From: JAGOUY01 sp964562155
Lineage (GTDB): Bacteria > Patescibacteriota > Patescibacteriia > 2-12-FULL-60-25
Direction: 5' to 3'
Assembly: GCA_964562155.1 (NCBI GenBank)
Contig: CAZLRU010000003.1
Span: 1 to 64,000 of the forward strand
DNA length: 64,000 nucleotides
Made by a program: the position numbers and the translations under genes. The number at the start of each line of letters is the position of its first letter. Within the stretch, counting starts at the first letter, position 1. This document shows, one piece after another, positions 24,341-32,699 of the stretch. The notes under the pieces were generated by a model, which saw nothing but the letters and a program-made list of their open reading frames with translations, was not told the DNA's origin and did not search any database.

Positions 24341-25033
24341 TTACCCTCGCTTATATGTACCTCCCGCGGTCGCATCCGCTTCTTCCCAGGCGTGCGCTAC
24401 TAAGCCGATCGTGCGAGCGACCAGAAACATCGCATCAGCGAAGGCGATCGGCCAGTTGAGATCGCACATGAGCGCACCCATCGCGCCGTCGACATTGAGG
24501 GGTAACGGACTACCTTTGCGCTCGGTCATGAGTCGTGACACCTCTAAGGCAAAGGCGAGATGCGGAGAGGTGAGCAAGTGCTTCTTTGCCAGTTCTGCAA
24601 TGGTGGTGGTACGAGGATCAATCACGTATTCAGGATGGCCGATACCCGATAACCGCTTCTTATTCGCAAGAGCTTCCTCGACAACATCAACCGGGGTTCG
24701 ACCCGCGGCAACCGCGTCACGCACCCACTGACCGGCCGATGTGGCCGCATTTCCGTGACGAGGACCCAAAGCAAGGAGACCCGCGGCAACCGCGTCAGCG
24801 ACAGGCTTGCCACAGCTCGCGATGCGACGCGTAACATGAGCACTAGGAGGCTCTTGTCCGTGATCTATGGAAGCGATTAGACAGGCGTTAAGAAGCATTT
24901 TTTCCGATTCCGTTGGCAAACGGCCTAGCCACGTTAAACATAAAACCGAAACCAGATCCTGCTCCTGCATTAAGCGAGATACAGGGACCTCGCGTAATTG
25001 ATATTCACCATCTTTAATCATTCCAAATGACAT
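24341..25033 (-). CDS. Citryl-CoA lyase-like protein (ATP-citrate lyase C-terminal module)
   Basis: A 230-residue citrate-synthase-fold protein. Its motifs follow the C-terminal module of ATP-citrate lyase rather than citrate synthase: DHGQEPPSAH (57-66, His58), GLLALGPRHGNAA (85-97), SGIGHPEYV (129-137, His133) and LPLNVDGAMGALMCDL (177-192, Asp182). The three active residues are present. Only this small catalytic module exists, the size class of citryl-CoA lyase (Ccl) of Hydrogenobacter. The reaction expected is citryl-CoA to acetyl-CoA and oxaloacetate. It starts 11 nt after the stop of the SucD-like gene; an in-frame start at 25066 would overlap that gene. Confidence 0.85.
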   Translation of the reverse strand: MSFGMIKDGEYQLREVPVSRLMQEQDLVSVLCLTWLGRLPTESEKMLLNACLIASIDHGQEPPSAHVTRRIASCGKPVADAVAAGLLALGPRHGNAATSAGQWVRDAVAAGRTPVDVVEEALANKKRLSGIGHPEYVIDPRTTTIAELAKKHLLTSPHLAFALEVSRLMTERKGSPLPLNVDGAMGALMCDLNWPIAFADAMFLVARTIGLVAHAWEEADATAGGTYKRG

Positions 25034-25044
25034 ACAATAATATA

Positions 25045-25935
25045 TTATATTCCGAATTGTTCGCACGCCTCAAACATCTCTTGAAGAGACCCTGTGCATA
25101 CGTAGCCTTTTTCACGAATAGCGGCCCTCATATCTGGAACTAAGCGATCGTCTTCCCCTAAAACGGTTCCCGTATGTCCATACGGGGTTCCGCGCGGAAG
25201 CGTGTCCAGAACATCTCCCGGCATGAGAATCGCAAGGGGTTTTTTGATAATGACCTGACCACTGGCTAGCGCTGATAAGATTGGATGACCCGGCTCCGCG
25301 AACATCGCGATAGCACTCACATCCGTCGAAGATTCCACGTGCGCCAAGGCATCGCCAAGAGACGTGCCAAGGACACGATCCCCTCCGACCGCAAAGGCGC
25401 AACGGATGCCAAGACCACGACGCGAAAACCCCATCAAAAGCTCGTTGGTCATACCGCCTGAATTAGACACGACACCAAGCAACCCTTCTTTTAACAGGCG
25501 AAACGGCTCTTCTCCGCCAATGTATCCCACGCGAAACCTTGGAAACTGCAAGTACCCAACCGAACTTGGCCCAAGAATGGTGGCGCCGGCTGCACGCGCC
25601 TTATCACGCATCGCAAGCACATCATGCACCGGAATGTTCTCGGTTAAAATCTGTAGATATTTCAGACCGTTCTGCAATGCGTCTTCGACCGCTCCCAAAA
25701 CACGCATCGGCGGGACGACGATGCTCGTAACCTCCAGACCAGGGAAGGCGCTCTTAGCTTCCGCAACGGAGTTAAAGATGGGGCGATCTTCGATAGCTTG
25801 CCCTCCTTTTCCTGGGGTTACTCCCGCCATCACCTGCACACCACTCCCAATCAACCATTTAGCCATGCGCATCCCTTCTTTGCCGGTCATGCCCTGAATT
25901 AAGACCTGGGTGTCTGATGAAAAACGTTTCCACAT
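25045..25935 (-). CDS. Citryl-CoA synthetase small subunit-like (SucD / AclA N-terminal module)
   Basis: A 296-residue member of the succinyl-CoA ligase alpha family. LIQGMTGKEG (12-21) is the CoA-binding loop, SNSGGMTNELLMGF (157-170) corresponds to the SRSGGMSNEL block of ATP-citrate lyase, and His254 in PYGHTGTVLGED is the expected phosphohistidine. In Chlorobium AclA this module is fused to the citryl-CoA lyase module; here they are separate, as with CcsB of Hydrogenobacter. Plain succinyl-CoA ligase alpha is the alternative, but the neighbouring lyase and the ACL-type beta subunit argue for citrate. Confidence 0.85.
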   Translation of the reverse strand: MWKRFSSDTQVLIQGMTGKEGMRMAKWLIGSGVQVMAGVTPGKGGQAIEDRPIFNSVAEAKSAFPGLEVTSIVVPPMRVLGAVEDALQNGLKYLQILTENIPVHDVLAMRDKARAAGATILGPSSVGYLQFPRFRVGYIGGEEPFRLLKEGLLGVVSNSGGMTNELLMGFSRRGLGIRCAFAVGGDRVLGTSLGDALAHVESSTDVSAIAMFAEPGHPILSALASGQVIIKKPLAILMPGDVLDTLPRGTPYGHTGTVLGEDDRLVPDMRAAIREKGYVCTGSLQEMFEACEQFGI

Positions 25936-25978
25936 ATCGTAGGTAGGTAAGTAGGAAAGTAGTGGAGTAGAAAAGCAG

Positions 25979-27115
25979 CTAGCTCAAGCAGTTTGCGACG
26001 GCTTTGGCTGAGGCTTCGAGATCGGTATCACCACGATGGAACGTGAGAGGAATGCTTCGTTCTTTGGCCCAGGCCAATGCTTCGGCCTGACCTGCGTCGG
26101 CGTTAGGACCGTCACGACGCACAACAATGGGTAAGCGGATACCCGTATCATCCATCGCTCCAAGAACCGCCATGACCGTGGCTTGAATATCGGTGAAGTT
26201 GGCGAATGAACCCGCGATCCAGAGCGCTTTGAGACCGGGCTTGGACAACACGATAGCCGCTGCTTTACGCAAACTCTCCGGATCTGGATTCCCACTGGCT
26301 TCGAGATAGTTCCCCGGTTTTAAGCCAACGTGCATGAGGGCGTCCATCGCCACCAAGCTCGCGCCTCCCCCAGACAGGATGACCGCGATATCCCCTTCCA
26401 GCTCGATATACCGACCCATTGTTCCACGATGTCCGGCAGAATCTAATAATAAATTAAAAGCCTGCTCTCTTTCCGTTTTTCCGACTCCCCGTAACCGATG
26501 CGAGATGAGTTCAGCCCACTCTGGATGGCGGCTCCAGGCGGCATCGTCTAATTCGATCTTCGCGTCTAATGCCATACAAGAACCATCGTCCAAGATCGCT
26601 AAGGGATTGATTTCCATGCTCAGCGCATCCTGTTGACTCATGGCGGCGTGCAGCTTGCGAGCGACCTCAATGATAACCAACGGAGCCTCAATACGAGTCC
26701 AATCTTCTTCCGTCTGAATAGTGACGGAGCGTGCTTGGGAAACAGCCATACCTCCTTCAGAGGAGTAATTTATTCTGAGCGCCCCTCTTTCACGATCGAG
26801 ATCAATACTCACCAACCACTCTGATTCATGTGCAATAGCAGGATCAGCAACTAGCCCAGCACAGGGTGTTTTGCCTAACACGTCACGTATGCTTGCGATA
26901 ATGGAGGCTAGCTCTTCTAGACGATCTACACGACGAACAAGCCCTGATTTTCCACGACGCCCTTGTAGCACTTGGGCCTTGAGGTACCAAGAATGAGACC
27001 CGTCCAAAGAGGCGAAGACTCCTTCCGCTTCTTCTAACCCGCTAAAAACACTCTCAGGAACCGGGATACCGAGTGTACGTAGCAATTGTTTGCCATCGTG
27101 TTCAATCAGGAACAT
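25979..27115 (-). CDS. Citryl-CoA synthetase large subunit-like (SucC / AclB module)
   Basis: A 378-residue ATP-grasp subunit. KAQVLQGRRGKSG (46-58) and MEINPLAILDDGS (167-179) are the ATP-grasp elements also found in SucC. The C-terminal half is of ATP-citrate lyase type: SGGGASLVAMDA (248-259), GNYLEASGNPDPE (268-280), GSFANFTDIQATV (302-314) and VVRRDGPNADAG (331-342); SucC has a different NIFGGI-type loop there. It would activate citrate with ATP and CoA together with the SucD-like subunit. It is the first gene of the three-gene unit and has a perfect TATAAT box 6 nt before its ATG. Confidence 0.87.
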   Translation of the reverse strand: MFLIEHDGKQLLRTLGIPVPESVFSGLEEAEGVFASLDGSHSWYLKAQVLQGRRGKSGLVRRVDRLEELASIIASIRDVLGKTPCAGLVADPAIAHESEWLVSIDLDRERGALRINYSSEGGMAVSQARSVTIQTEEDWTRIEAPLVIIEVARKLHAAMSQQDALSMEINPLAILDDGSCMALDAKIELDDAAWSRHPEWAELISHRLRGVGKTEREQAFNLLLDSAGHRGTMGRYIELEGDIAVILSGGGASLVAMDALMHVGLKPGNYLEASGNPDPESLRKAAAIVLSKPGLKALWIAGSFANFTDIQATVMAVLGAMDDTGIRLPIVVRRDGPNADAGQAEALAWAKERSIPLTFHRGDTDLEASAKAVANCLS

Positions 27116-27121
27116 AACTGT

Positions 27122-27127
27122 ATTATA
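27122..27127 (-). promoter_or_regulatory. Consensus -10 box, leaderless promoter of the citrate lyase unit
   Basis: TATAAT on the minus strand ends 6 nt before ATG 27115, the closest match to consensus among the leaderless promoters here. Confidence 0.7.
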
Positions 27128-27739
27128 TTATTTTTGGCAGAAAAAGAAGAATCCGGACGCCTGCTTACCTGACCCGGGACGGATGGCATCAAGTTGCCGT
27201 GCGATCCATTTGCTTAATTTACCTTTGAAGCCAGACGGTAGCAAATGCAGGATGGTTTCGGCCGGACCTCGTACATGACAGATTTCTACTTGAGAAAAGG
27301 TGCTGAAGAGCGCACGGATCCCGTCGTCCGTGAAACGCACATAATCTCCGTAATAGCCCGGCATCGCATGGTAGGGCGAAAGAAATGGGACATATCCGAG
27401 AAGGTGACCACCGGGCTTAAGAATGCGATGGAGTTCAGCTGCCGCCTCCCAAGCACGAGGGATGTGCTCAAGAACCGCGAGACAAATGGCGCCATCGTAT
27501 GAATCGTTGGCGAGCGGGGCCTGCATCAAATCCCCCACGATATCCGGGTGATAGGTATCAACAGGATCCATGACTTGATACTCGATCTTGTTGAGGAGCG
27601 GAAGAATCCAAGCGCGGGCAGGATCGACCACATTCCCTCTGGCAGGATCAACCCGGAGACCGGCGCCGATATCGAGGATTTTTTTTCCGGGTACGAGCAG
27701 ACGCTCAACCGAGGTGCGAAAGAAGAGATCGGCAGTCAT
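27128..27739 (-). CDS. Class I SAM-dependent methyltransferase
   Basis: A 203-residue methyltransferase. KILDIGAGLRVDPA is the SAM-binding motif I, YQVMDPVD follows as motif II, and DGAICLAVLEHIPRAWEA with LKPGGHLLGYVPF matches the Methyltransf_11 layout. ATG 27739 was chosen because TTATCT (27751-27746) lies 6 nt before it. The TTG at 27802 would overlap the divergent flippase gene. It precedes the citrate lyase unit in the same direction but that unit has its own promoter. The substrate is probably a sugar or lipid in the glycan pathway. Confidence 0.8.
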   Translation of the reverse strand: MTADLFFRTSVERLLVPGKKILDIGAGLRVDPARGNVVDPARAWILPLLNKIEYQVMDPVDTYHPDIVGDLMQAPLANDSYDGAICLAVLEHIPRAWEAAAELHRILKPGGHLLGYVPFLSPYHAMPGYYGDYVRFTDDGIRALFSTFSQVEICHVRGPAETILHLLPSGFKGKLSKWIARQLDAIRPGSGKQASGFFFFCQK

Positions 27740-27778
27740 ATAGCGAGATAAGGGCTTTCCGTGTAAGCTACCCGCAGC

Positions 27779-29050
27779 ATGAGGCTGCGTCAACTGGGAC
27801 AAGATTACCTAGAGCGCACGGGTCGACGCCTGCACGTCGATACGGTTTTTTATAGCAAAATTATTGGCTGGGTCGGCTTGAACTATGCGAGCGGTATTTT
27901 GCGTGGTGTTGCAACCACATTTTTCCTCGCTCGCCTCCTCCCAACCGAAATGTTTGGGGCTTTTCGTTATGTCATTGCGGTCTATGGCGCCGCCAGCATC
28001 CTCTCATTCTCCTCTTATCATACCGGCATCATTCGAGGGATTGCGGCCAATGATACAGAGGTGGCTTGGTCAGGTGCAAAACGCATGATCCATCTTTCCC
28101 TGCTGGGAACGTTGATTATTTTTTTGGCTGCCGGGGAACGCTTTTGGCGACATGATTCGGTTATTGGATGGTCGCTTATCGTATCAAGTCTTGCGTTTCC
28201 TCTTGCAAGCGTGAGTAGTCTGTATGGGTCTATTTTAACGGGCAAAGGAGAGATTTCCCTCCTTTCAAAGTATAACGCCGTAAGCAACCTGGTATTCGTT
28301 CTGATTTTTTCCTTAACACTGGTCATCGGTCGGACAAATCTCATCCTTATTTCATTGGTTTTTTTCGCAGGTGACGTGCTCATTAAAGGCGCTCTTTCCC
28401 TGTACCAGCTATCTAGACTCGTTCGCCGCGGCTCAGCCGAACATCACCTCAAGCTCGGATCACACCTATCTTTTATGGGTCTGTTTCAAACATTTGCTCA
28501 TCAATCAGATCAACTCATCATCCAGCACTTCTTTGGCTATACTTCGTTAGCGAATTATAGCATCGCGATTCTCATCCCAGAACAGATTAATGATTTTGCC
28601 AAAAGCTTCAGCGGCATTCTCTTAATGCGTAAAACCAATGTTTCTGAGAAGAAAAGTGCGCTCGTGGCTGCTCGCAAGCAATTTATTTTATTATTTTTCT
28701 TGGCTTGTTTTGTGTGTGTAGGCTATGCAGTCTCCGCGCGCTATTTTTTGCAGTGGTTTTTTCCTGCCTACGTACATACCTACTGGTCGTCCGTGATTTA
28801 TTCGTTGGGTCTCTTATCATTTCCCTCCGTCATCGGACTGGCTTGGCAGCAGAGCAACCACGAGCTTAAACGCTTGTGGGTATTTTCCCTCGTCAACGGA
28901 CTCTTGCAGATAACCGGCTCTATCGTATTTGCTTACTTTTTTCAAGCGTTTGGGCTGATCATCGCCAAAACCACCACACGACTTATCTCAACGTTGTTAA
29001 CCTATCCAATAGAAAACAGCCCTCGCGGAACGTCCACGAAGGCTGTCTGA
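27779..29050 (+). CDS. Oligosaccharide flippase (Wzx/MATE-like)
   Basis: A 423-residue membrane protein with twelve to fourteen hydrophobic segments. The N-terminal GWVGLNYASGILRGVATTFFLA block and ARLLPTEMFGAFRYVIAVYG are typical of polysaccharide biosynthesis proteins that flip lipid-linked repeat units (RfbX/Wzx). GLFQTFAHQSDQLIIQHFFG in the middle matches the conserved charged element of the family. It is the only flippase in the window and presumably exports units begun by the 19844 transferase. The last 13 codons contain the terminator of the downstream GC-rich gene. Confidence 0.88.
   Translation: MRLRQLGQDYLERTGRRLHVDTVFYSKIIGWVGLNYASGILRGVATTFFLARLLPTEMFGAFRYVIAVYGAASILSFSSYHTGIIRGIAANDTEVAWSGAKRMIHLSLLGTLIIFLAAGERFWRHDSVIGWSLIVSSLAFPLASVSSLYGSILTGKGEISLLSKYNAVSNLVFVLIFSLTLVIGRTNLILISLVFFAGDVLIKGALSLYQLSRLVRRGSAEHHLKLGSHLSFMGLFQTFAHQSDQLIIQHFFGYTSLANYSIAILIPEQINDFAKSFSGILLMRKTNVSEKKSALVAARKQFILLFFLACFVCVGYAVSARYFLQWFFPAYVHTYWSSVIYSLGLLSFPSVIGLAWQQSNHELKRLWVFSLVNGLLQITGSIVFAYFFQAFGLIIAKTTTRLISTLLTYPIENSPRGTSTKAV
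29012..29046 (-). terminator. Intrinsic terminator of the island 2 gene inside the flippase 3' end
   Basis: On the minus strand ACAGCC and GGCTGT (29046-29041 with 29021-29016) enclose a further paired TCG/CGA segment and are followed by TTTTC. It lies 27 nt past the island 2 stop and within the last codons of the oppositely oriented flippase gene. Confidence 0.7.
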
Positions 29051-29072
29051 AGGAGAGAGGAAAGGGCGGGCG

Positions 29073-30977
29073 CTACGGCCGGTAGCTGATGGTCACCTCC
29101 ACGTTCGGCGGCGGGGTGCCGAGCTCGACCCCGGCGTACCCGCCCGTTGGGGGGGTGCCATCAAGGTCGTAGGTCGTCCTCAGGCCGAACATCACCAGCC
29201 GGCCGGCCGACGCCTGGAAGTAACGCACTCCCGCGGCGTTGAGGGTGCGACGCACCTCGAGCCCGGACGCGAAGTCCGTGCACGGGATTGCCTCGCTGAA
29301 GAACGTCTCCGCTCCCCAGTGGGTGAGCGCGAAGTCGTCCCGGCCCACCGCACTCATCGAGGTGGGCGTGAAGCTCACCCCCTGTACTCCCATGTCGGGG
29401 GTGCCGGCCGCGTGCGCGCCGTAGGGGGGGAAGAACCGCGCCGTCACCGACACGAGCGTGCCCGTCGGGACACGCACGAGGAGATACCCACGCCCGATGG
29501 AGTAGCGCCCGAGGCGCTCCATGAACGTGAACACCGCCGCGTTGTTGATCTGGTAGTTCCCCGCCGACGCGCGCGCCACGAGATAGTCCGCGTACTGGTC
29601 GATGGAGCCGACGTGGCCCCCCGACGTCGAGCGGACGATGTTGTTGCAGGCGCTTGCCGTGCAGGTGTCGCCCGTGGCACAGAGCGCGCCGCAGCGGCTG
29701 CAGTTGGCCGCGTCCGTCTGCGTGTTGGTCTCGCAGCCGTTGGCGGGGTTGCCATCGCAGTCAGCGAAGCCCGTGGTGCAGGTGCCGATGCGGCAGGTGC
29801 CCCCCATACAGGCGGCCGTCGCGTTGGCGAGGTTGCAGGCACCGCGGCAGGCACCGCAATTCGCGGCGTCGGTGTTGAGGTTGACCTCGCAACCGTTGGC
29901 GGGGTTGCCATCGCAGTCAGCGAAGCCCGTTGTGCAGGCGTAGCGGCACATGCCGTCGCACGACACGGTCGTGTTCGCACGCGACATGTCGCACGGCGTG
30001 CAGGCGGAGCCGCACGTCATGATGGACAGGTTGCTCACGCAACCGCCAGCGCAGACGTGGAAACCTGCGTTGCAGGTGAAGCCGCACATGCCGGCGGCGC
30101 AGGTTGCCCGCGCATCCGCGGGGGGAATGCACGCCGTCGTGCAGCTGCCGCAGTGAGCGGGGTCCGTCTGCGCGTTGACGCAGCCGCCGCTGCACAGCGT
30201 CGGCGTCGCGGTCGGGCACATGACCGTGCAGACGCCCGCCGCGCAGAAGGGCATCGCCGTGCTACACGCCGTCGTGCAGCTGCCGCAGTGCGCGGCTTCG
30301 CTCCGCGTGTTGGCCTCGCAGCCGTTGGCGGGGTTGCCGTCGCAGTCCGCGAAGCCGCTCGCGCAGGCGTAGCGGCACATGCCGTCGCACGACACGGTCG
30401 TGTTCGCACGCGACATGTCGCACGGCGTGCAGGCGGAGCCGCACGTCATGATGGACAGGTTGCTCACGCAACCGCCAGCGCAGACGTGGAAGCCCGCGGT
30501 GCAGCTGAAGCCGCAGACGCCCGCGGTGCAGCTCGCGGTGCCGTTGCTGACCGCGGGACAGGCGTTGCCGCAGCGTCCGCAGTTGGCGAGGTCGCTCGCG
30601 AGGGTGACGCACGTCCCGGAGCACCGCTCCTGCCCGGTGGGGCAGGGCGACCCGTCGGACGCGTCGACGGACACTTCCGCGCCGTCGGTCACGACGTCGT
30701 TCCCCGTCTCCGCCACGTCGGCGTCGACCGGGCTCGCGTCTGCGTTGTCGCTCGTGACGACGTCGACCACGAGCTCATCGCCCGCGTCGCCGCCATCGTT
30801 CACGACATCGTTGTTCACCCGGTCGGTCGGCGCGTCGGACGCGTCGCCTCCCAGGTCCGAGACCGTCGCACCATCGCGGTGCACGATCTTGAGGTCATCG
30901 GCGCAGCCCGCCGACAAGGCTGCCATTACCAACACGGCGATGGCGAGACGAATCATACTCATCGCTTGAAGGAACAT
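29073..30977 (-). CDS. Cys-rich repeat lipoprotein of Myxococcota type (GC-rich island 2)
   Basis: A 634-residue predicted lipoprotein. The signal peptide ends in LSAGC (Cys25). An Asp/Ala/Val linker (about 26-108) is followed by about eight Cys-rich units with CxGGC...D..NCGxCxxxC wording (about 109-430), like Stig1-like repeats common in Myxococcota, and a C-terminal domain of about 195 residues without cysteine-rich repeats. GC content is far above the flanks. AGGAGG lies 8 nt before ATG, a strong Shine-Dalgarno unlike the native genes. An internal 129-bp repeat occurs twice. Function, likely surface adhesion or binding, is inference. Internal Mets at residues 6 and 8 could also start translation. 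Confidence 0.82.
   Translation of the reverse strand: MFLQAMSMIRLAIAVLVMAALSAGCADDLKIVHRDGATVSDLGGDASDAPTDRVNNDVVNDGGDAGDELVVDVVTSDNADASPVDADVAETGNDVVTDGAEVSVDASDGSPCPTGQERCSGTCVTLASDLANCGRCGNACPAVSNGTASCTAGVCGFSCTAGFHVCAGGCVSNLSIMTCGSACTPCDMSRANTTVSCDGMCRYACASGFADCDGNPANGCEANTRSEAAHCGSCTTACSTAMPFCAAGVCTVMCPTATPTLCSGGCVNAQTDPAHCGSCTTACIPPADARATCAAGMCGFTCNAGFHVCAGGCVSNLSIMTCGSACTPCDMSRANTTVSCDGMCRYACTTGFADCDGNPANGCEVNLNTDAANCGACRGACNLANATAACMGGTCRIGTCTTGFADCDGNPANGCETNTQTDAANCSRCGALCATGDTCTASACNNIVRSTSGGHVGSIDQYADYLVARASAGNYQINNAAVFTFMERLGRYSIGRGYLLVRVPTGTLVSVTARFFPPYGAHAAGTPDMGVQGVSFTPTSMSAVGRDDFALTHWGAETFFSEAIPCTDFASGLEVRRTLNAAGVRYFQASAGRLVMFGLRTTYDLDGTPPTGGYAGVELGTPPPNVEVTISYRP
29934..30062 (-). 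repeat. 129-bp direct repeat, copy 1
   Basis: Identical base for base to 30363-30491. It encodes HVCAGGCVSNLSIMTCG and the following residues up to CRYAC. The two copies lie 429 bp (143 codons) apart in the same frame. Confidence 0.95.
30363..30491 (-). repeat. 129-bp direct repeat, copy 2
   Basis: Second perfect copy. Sequence on both sides diverges at once, so the identity points to recent duplication or gene conversion inside the repeat domain. Confidence 0.95.
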
Positions 30978-31047
30978 GTGTTCCCCTCCTCGTGAACCGT
31001 TTGGAGACCACTTGTACAGCCTACCACCTAAGGTAAGCCGACGTGAT

Positions 31048-31076
31048 ATTTAAGCACAGTTTTAAGGTTTTGTCGA
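31048..31076 (-). promoter_or_regulatory. Probable promoter of the island 2 gene
   Basis: TCGACA (31076-31071), a 17-nt spacer and TTAAAT (31053-31048) on the minus strand. The -35 box lies in the last codons of the upstream GT-C-like gene. The leader would be about 65 nt with AGGAGG near its end. Confidence 0.5.
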
Positions 31077-32696
31077 GGTAGGAGCGGCGTTTTGGCCTTG
31101 TTCTGAGAATTTATAGAGGTAAATACCAGCTGGATCGAATATTTTTAGCGTAGTTATAGGCTCTCCTTGGCTAAAAAAGACGTACGGGTCCACTCCCCAC
31201 GAGGGGCCAAACTTCCCAAAGATGACTTTATAAAAATCTGATACATATCCAATATCCTGCTCATGGATATACGCAAGGAGGTTGCGCTGTTTGAGATAGG
31301 GATAGACTCGATTATTCACCAAACCGTCCAGGTTTATAACCTGATGTCGGCTTAGAAATGCCTGAATCCCGCTATTAAAAACACCAATCCTTGAGCCCAA
31401 GGGCAGCTCCCGATTCATCCATGTGGCCGCTTGGATAAACTCTTCCTGATTAGCATAGCGTACAAAAGCTTCTTTGTAGCCAATCCAAATCCAACTACAC
31501 AGCAAGAGAGCAACAATGGGCACCAGCCATTTTATTTTGACCGCGTTCAGATACGTCGATGCAGACGAACGGTGGTATAGGTAAGCGAGCGCAATCCAAA
31601 CCAGGATATGTAGATGCGTAAAATACCAACTTCTGATAGACCAGCGTAAGCAGACCTCAACAAAGAAATAGATCCCTCCCGCTAAGAATACTGAGGGCAG
31701 AATATGTGACCACTGGTCTTTTTTTTCATCCGTAACAATAGACTGTTTCTTCATCAAATAGGCAGCCACGCATAGGCCAAGCACCAAGAAGATGAGCCAA
31801 GGATAGATTGCTTGATCAAAGAACGCTTGCAACCCGTAAATCGTCGTTGAGTACGTTGCCTTTAAAAAAACAAAGGGCCAGGCGCGTCCAACATTCACCG
31901 TCGATGAAATAAATACGCGTTGATACTGAGCGAGGGTATAAGCCGCTCCGCTTACCTGTACGATGGTACCAAAGGTTGAGAGGTTCCAAAGGAGCCATGG
32001 GAGCAATACAAGTCCCGTCCCAAGCGCTAAGCGAATCCCATCCTTCAGGAATGTTTGGCGACGTAGGTAGAGTTGATAACCAACAAGGAACGCGTAATAA
32101 ATAATAAAATCCGTTCTCGCAAGCAACATAAGCCCCCCCATAACACCCAGTACAAAGAGGTAGGTCGTTGAAGTATTTTCTTTCCACTTCGCGAGCATCC
32201 AGACAAACATGGTCAGACAAAAAATAGCTAGGCTCGTTTCTAACCCGTTGATAGATTCGGTAATGACAAATGGATTTAAAAACCAAGCAGCAAAAATAAC
32301 TCCCCGTATAGCACGATGAGGAATGAATAGTCGTAGCAACTTAAAAAGGAACCCGGCAGACACGAGATACAGAGCAGCCGCTACAAGTAGAGCGACTTGA
32401 ATGGCATACAACTCAGAAGGGAGATACCGAAACAATGGCACGAGCAACACCATCCAAAGAGGGTGATAGCCGTTTGTCGGCGCGAGTCCATCGAACGTTG
32501 ACCCAGCGCCGTGCGCGATGTGTTTTGCGATTTGAAAATAGTAGAAGGCATCATCCGGCAAGATCGTGACGATGAGTGTTGATAACGGCTGAAGCACGAG
32601 ATAAAGAGCAAGAGCACCGTAGACAAGAGCAAAGAACCAGAAAATCATCATTTCACTCTGACACTGCTTAGCAACCCAAGAACGAAGAGAGGTCAT
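31062..32696 (-). CDS. GT-C-like multi-span membrane protein
   Basis: A 544-residue protein with about eleven membrane segments and an external tail of about 130 residues. The first external loop reads LPDDAFYYFQIAKHIAHG then PTNGYHPLWMV, the Asp-rich loop of PMT_2-type sugar transferases. GMNRELPLGSRIG-like segments in the tail (WMNRELPLGSRIGVFNSG) are frequent in such proteins. It starts 3 nt after the stop of a GT4 gene and belongs to its transcript. Its sugar donor is probably a polyprenol-phosphate sugar, by family analogy. Confidence 0.75.
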   Translation of the reverse strand: MTSLRSWVAKQCQSEMMIFWFFALVYGALALYLVLQPLSTLIVTILPDDAFYYFQIAKHIAHGAGSTFDGLAPTNGYHPLWMVLLVPLFRYLPSELYAIQVALLVAAALYLVSAGFLFKLLRLFIPHRAIRGVIFAAWFLNPFVITESINGLETSLAIFCLTMFVWMLAKWKENTSTTYLFVLGVMGGLMLLARTDFIIYYAFLVGYQLYLRRQTFLKDGIRLALGTGLVLLPWLLWNLSTFGTIVQVSGAAYTLAQYQRVFISSTVNVGRAWPFVFLKATYSTTIYGLQAFFDQAIYPWLIFLVLGLCVAAYLMKKQSIVTDEKKDQWSHILPSVFLAGGIYFFVEVCLRWSIRSWYFTHLHILVWIALAYLYHRSSASTYLNAVKIKWLVPIVALLLCSWIWIGYKEAFVRYANQEEFIQAATWMNRELPLGSRIGVFNSGIQAFLSRHQVINLDGLVNNRVYPYLKQRNLLAYIHEQDIGYVSDFYKVIFGKFGPSWGVDPYVFFSQGEPITTLKIFDPAGIYLYKFSEQGQNAAPTSTKP

Positions 32697-32699
32697 ACT

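Noticed and set aside
29319..30995. Plus-strand 558-codon open frame over the Cys-rich lipoprotein gene
   Set aside because: Very GC-rich DNA lacks stop codons in several frames. The minus-strand frame has a signal peptide, lipobox, repeats and a Shine-Dalgarno; this one has a biased Arg/Gly/Ala composition and none of these.
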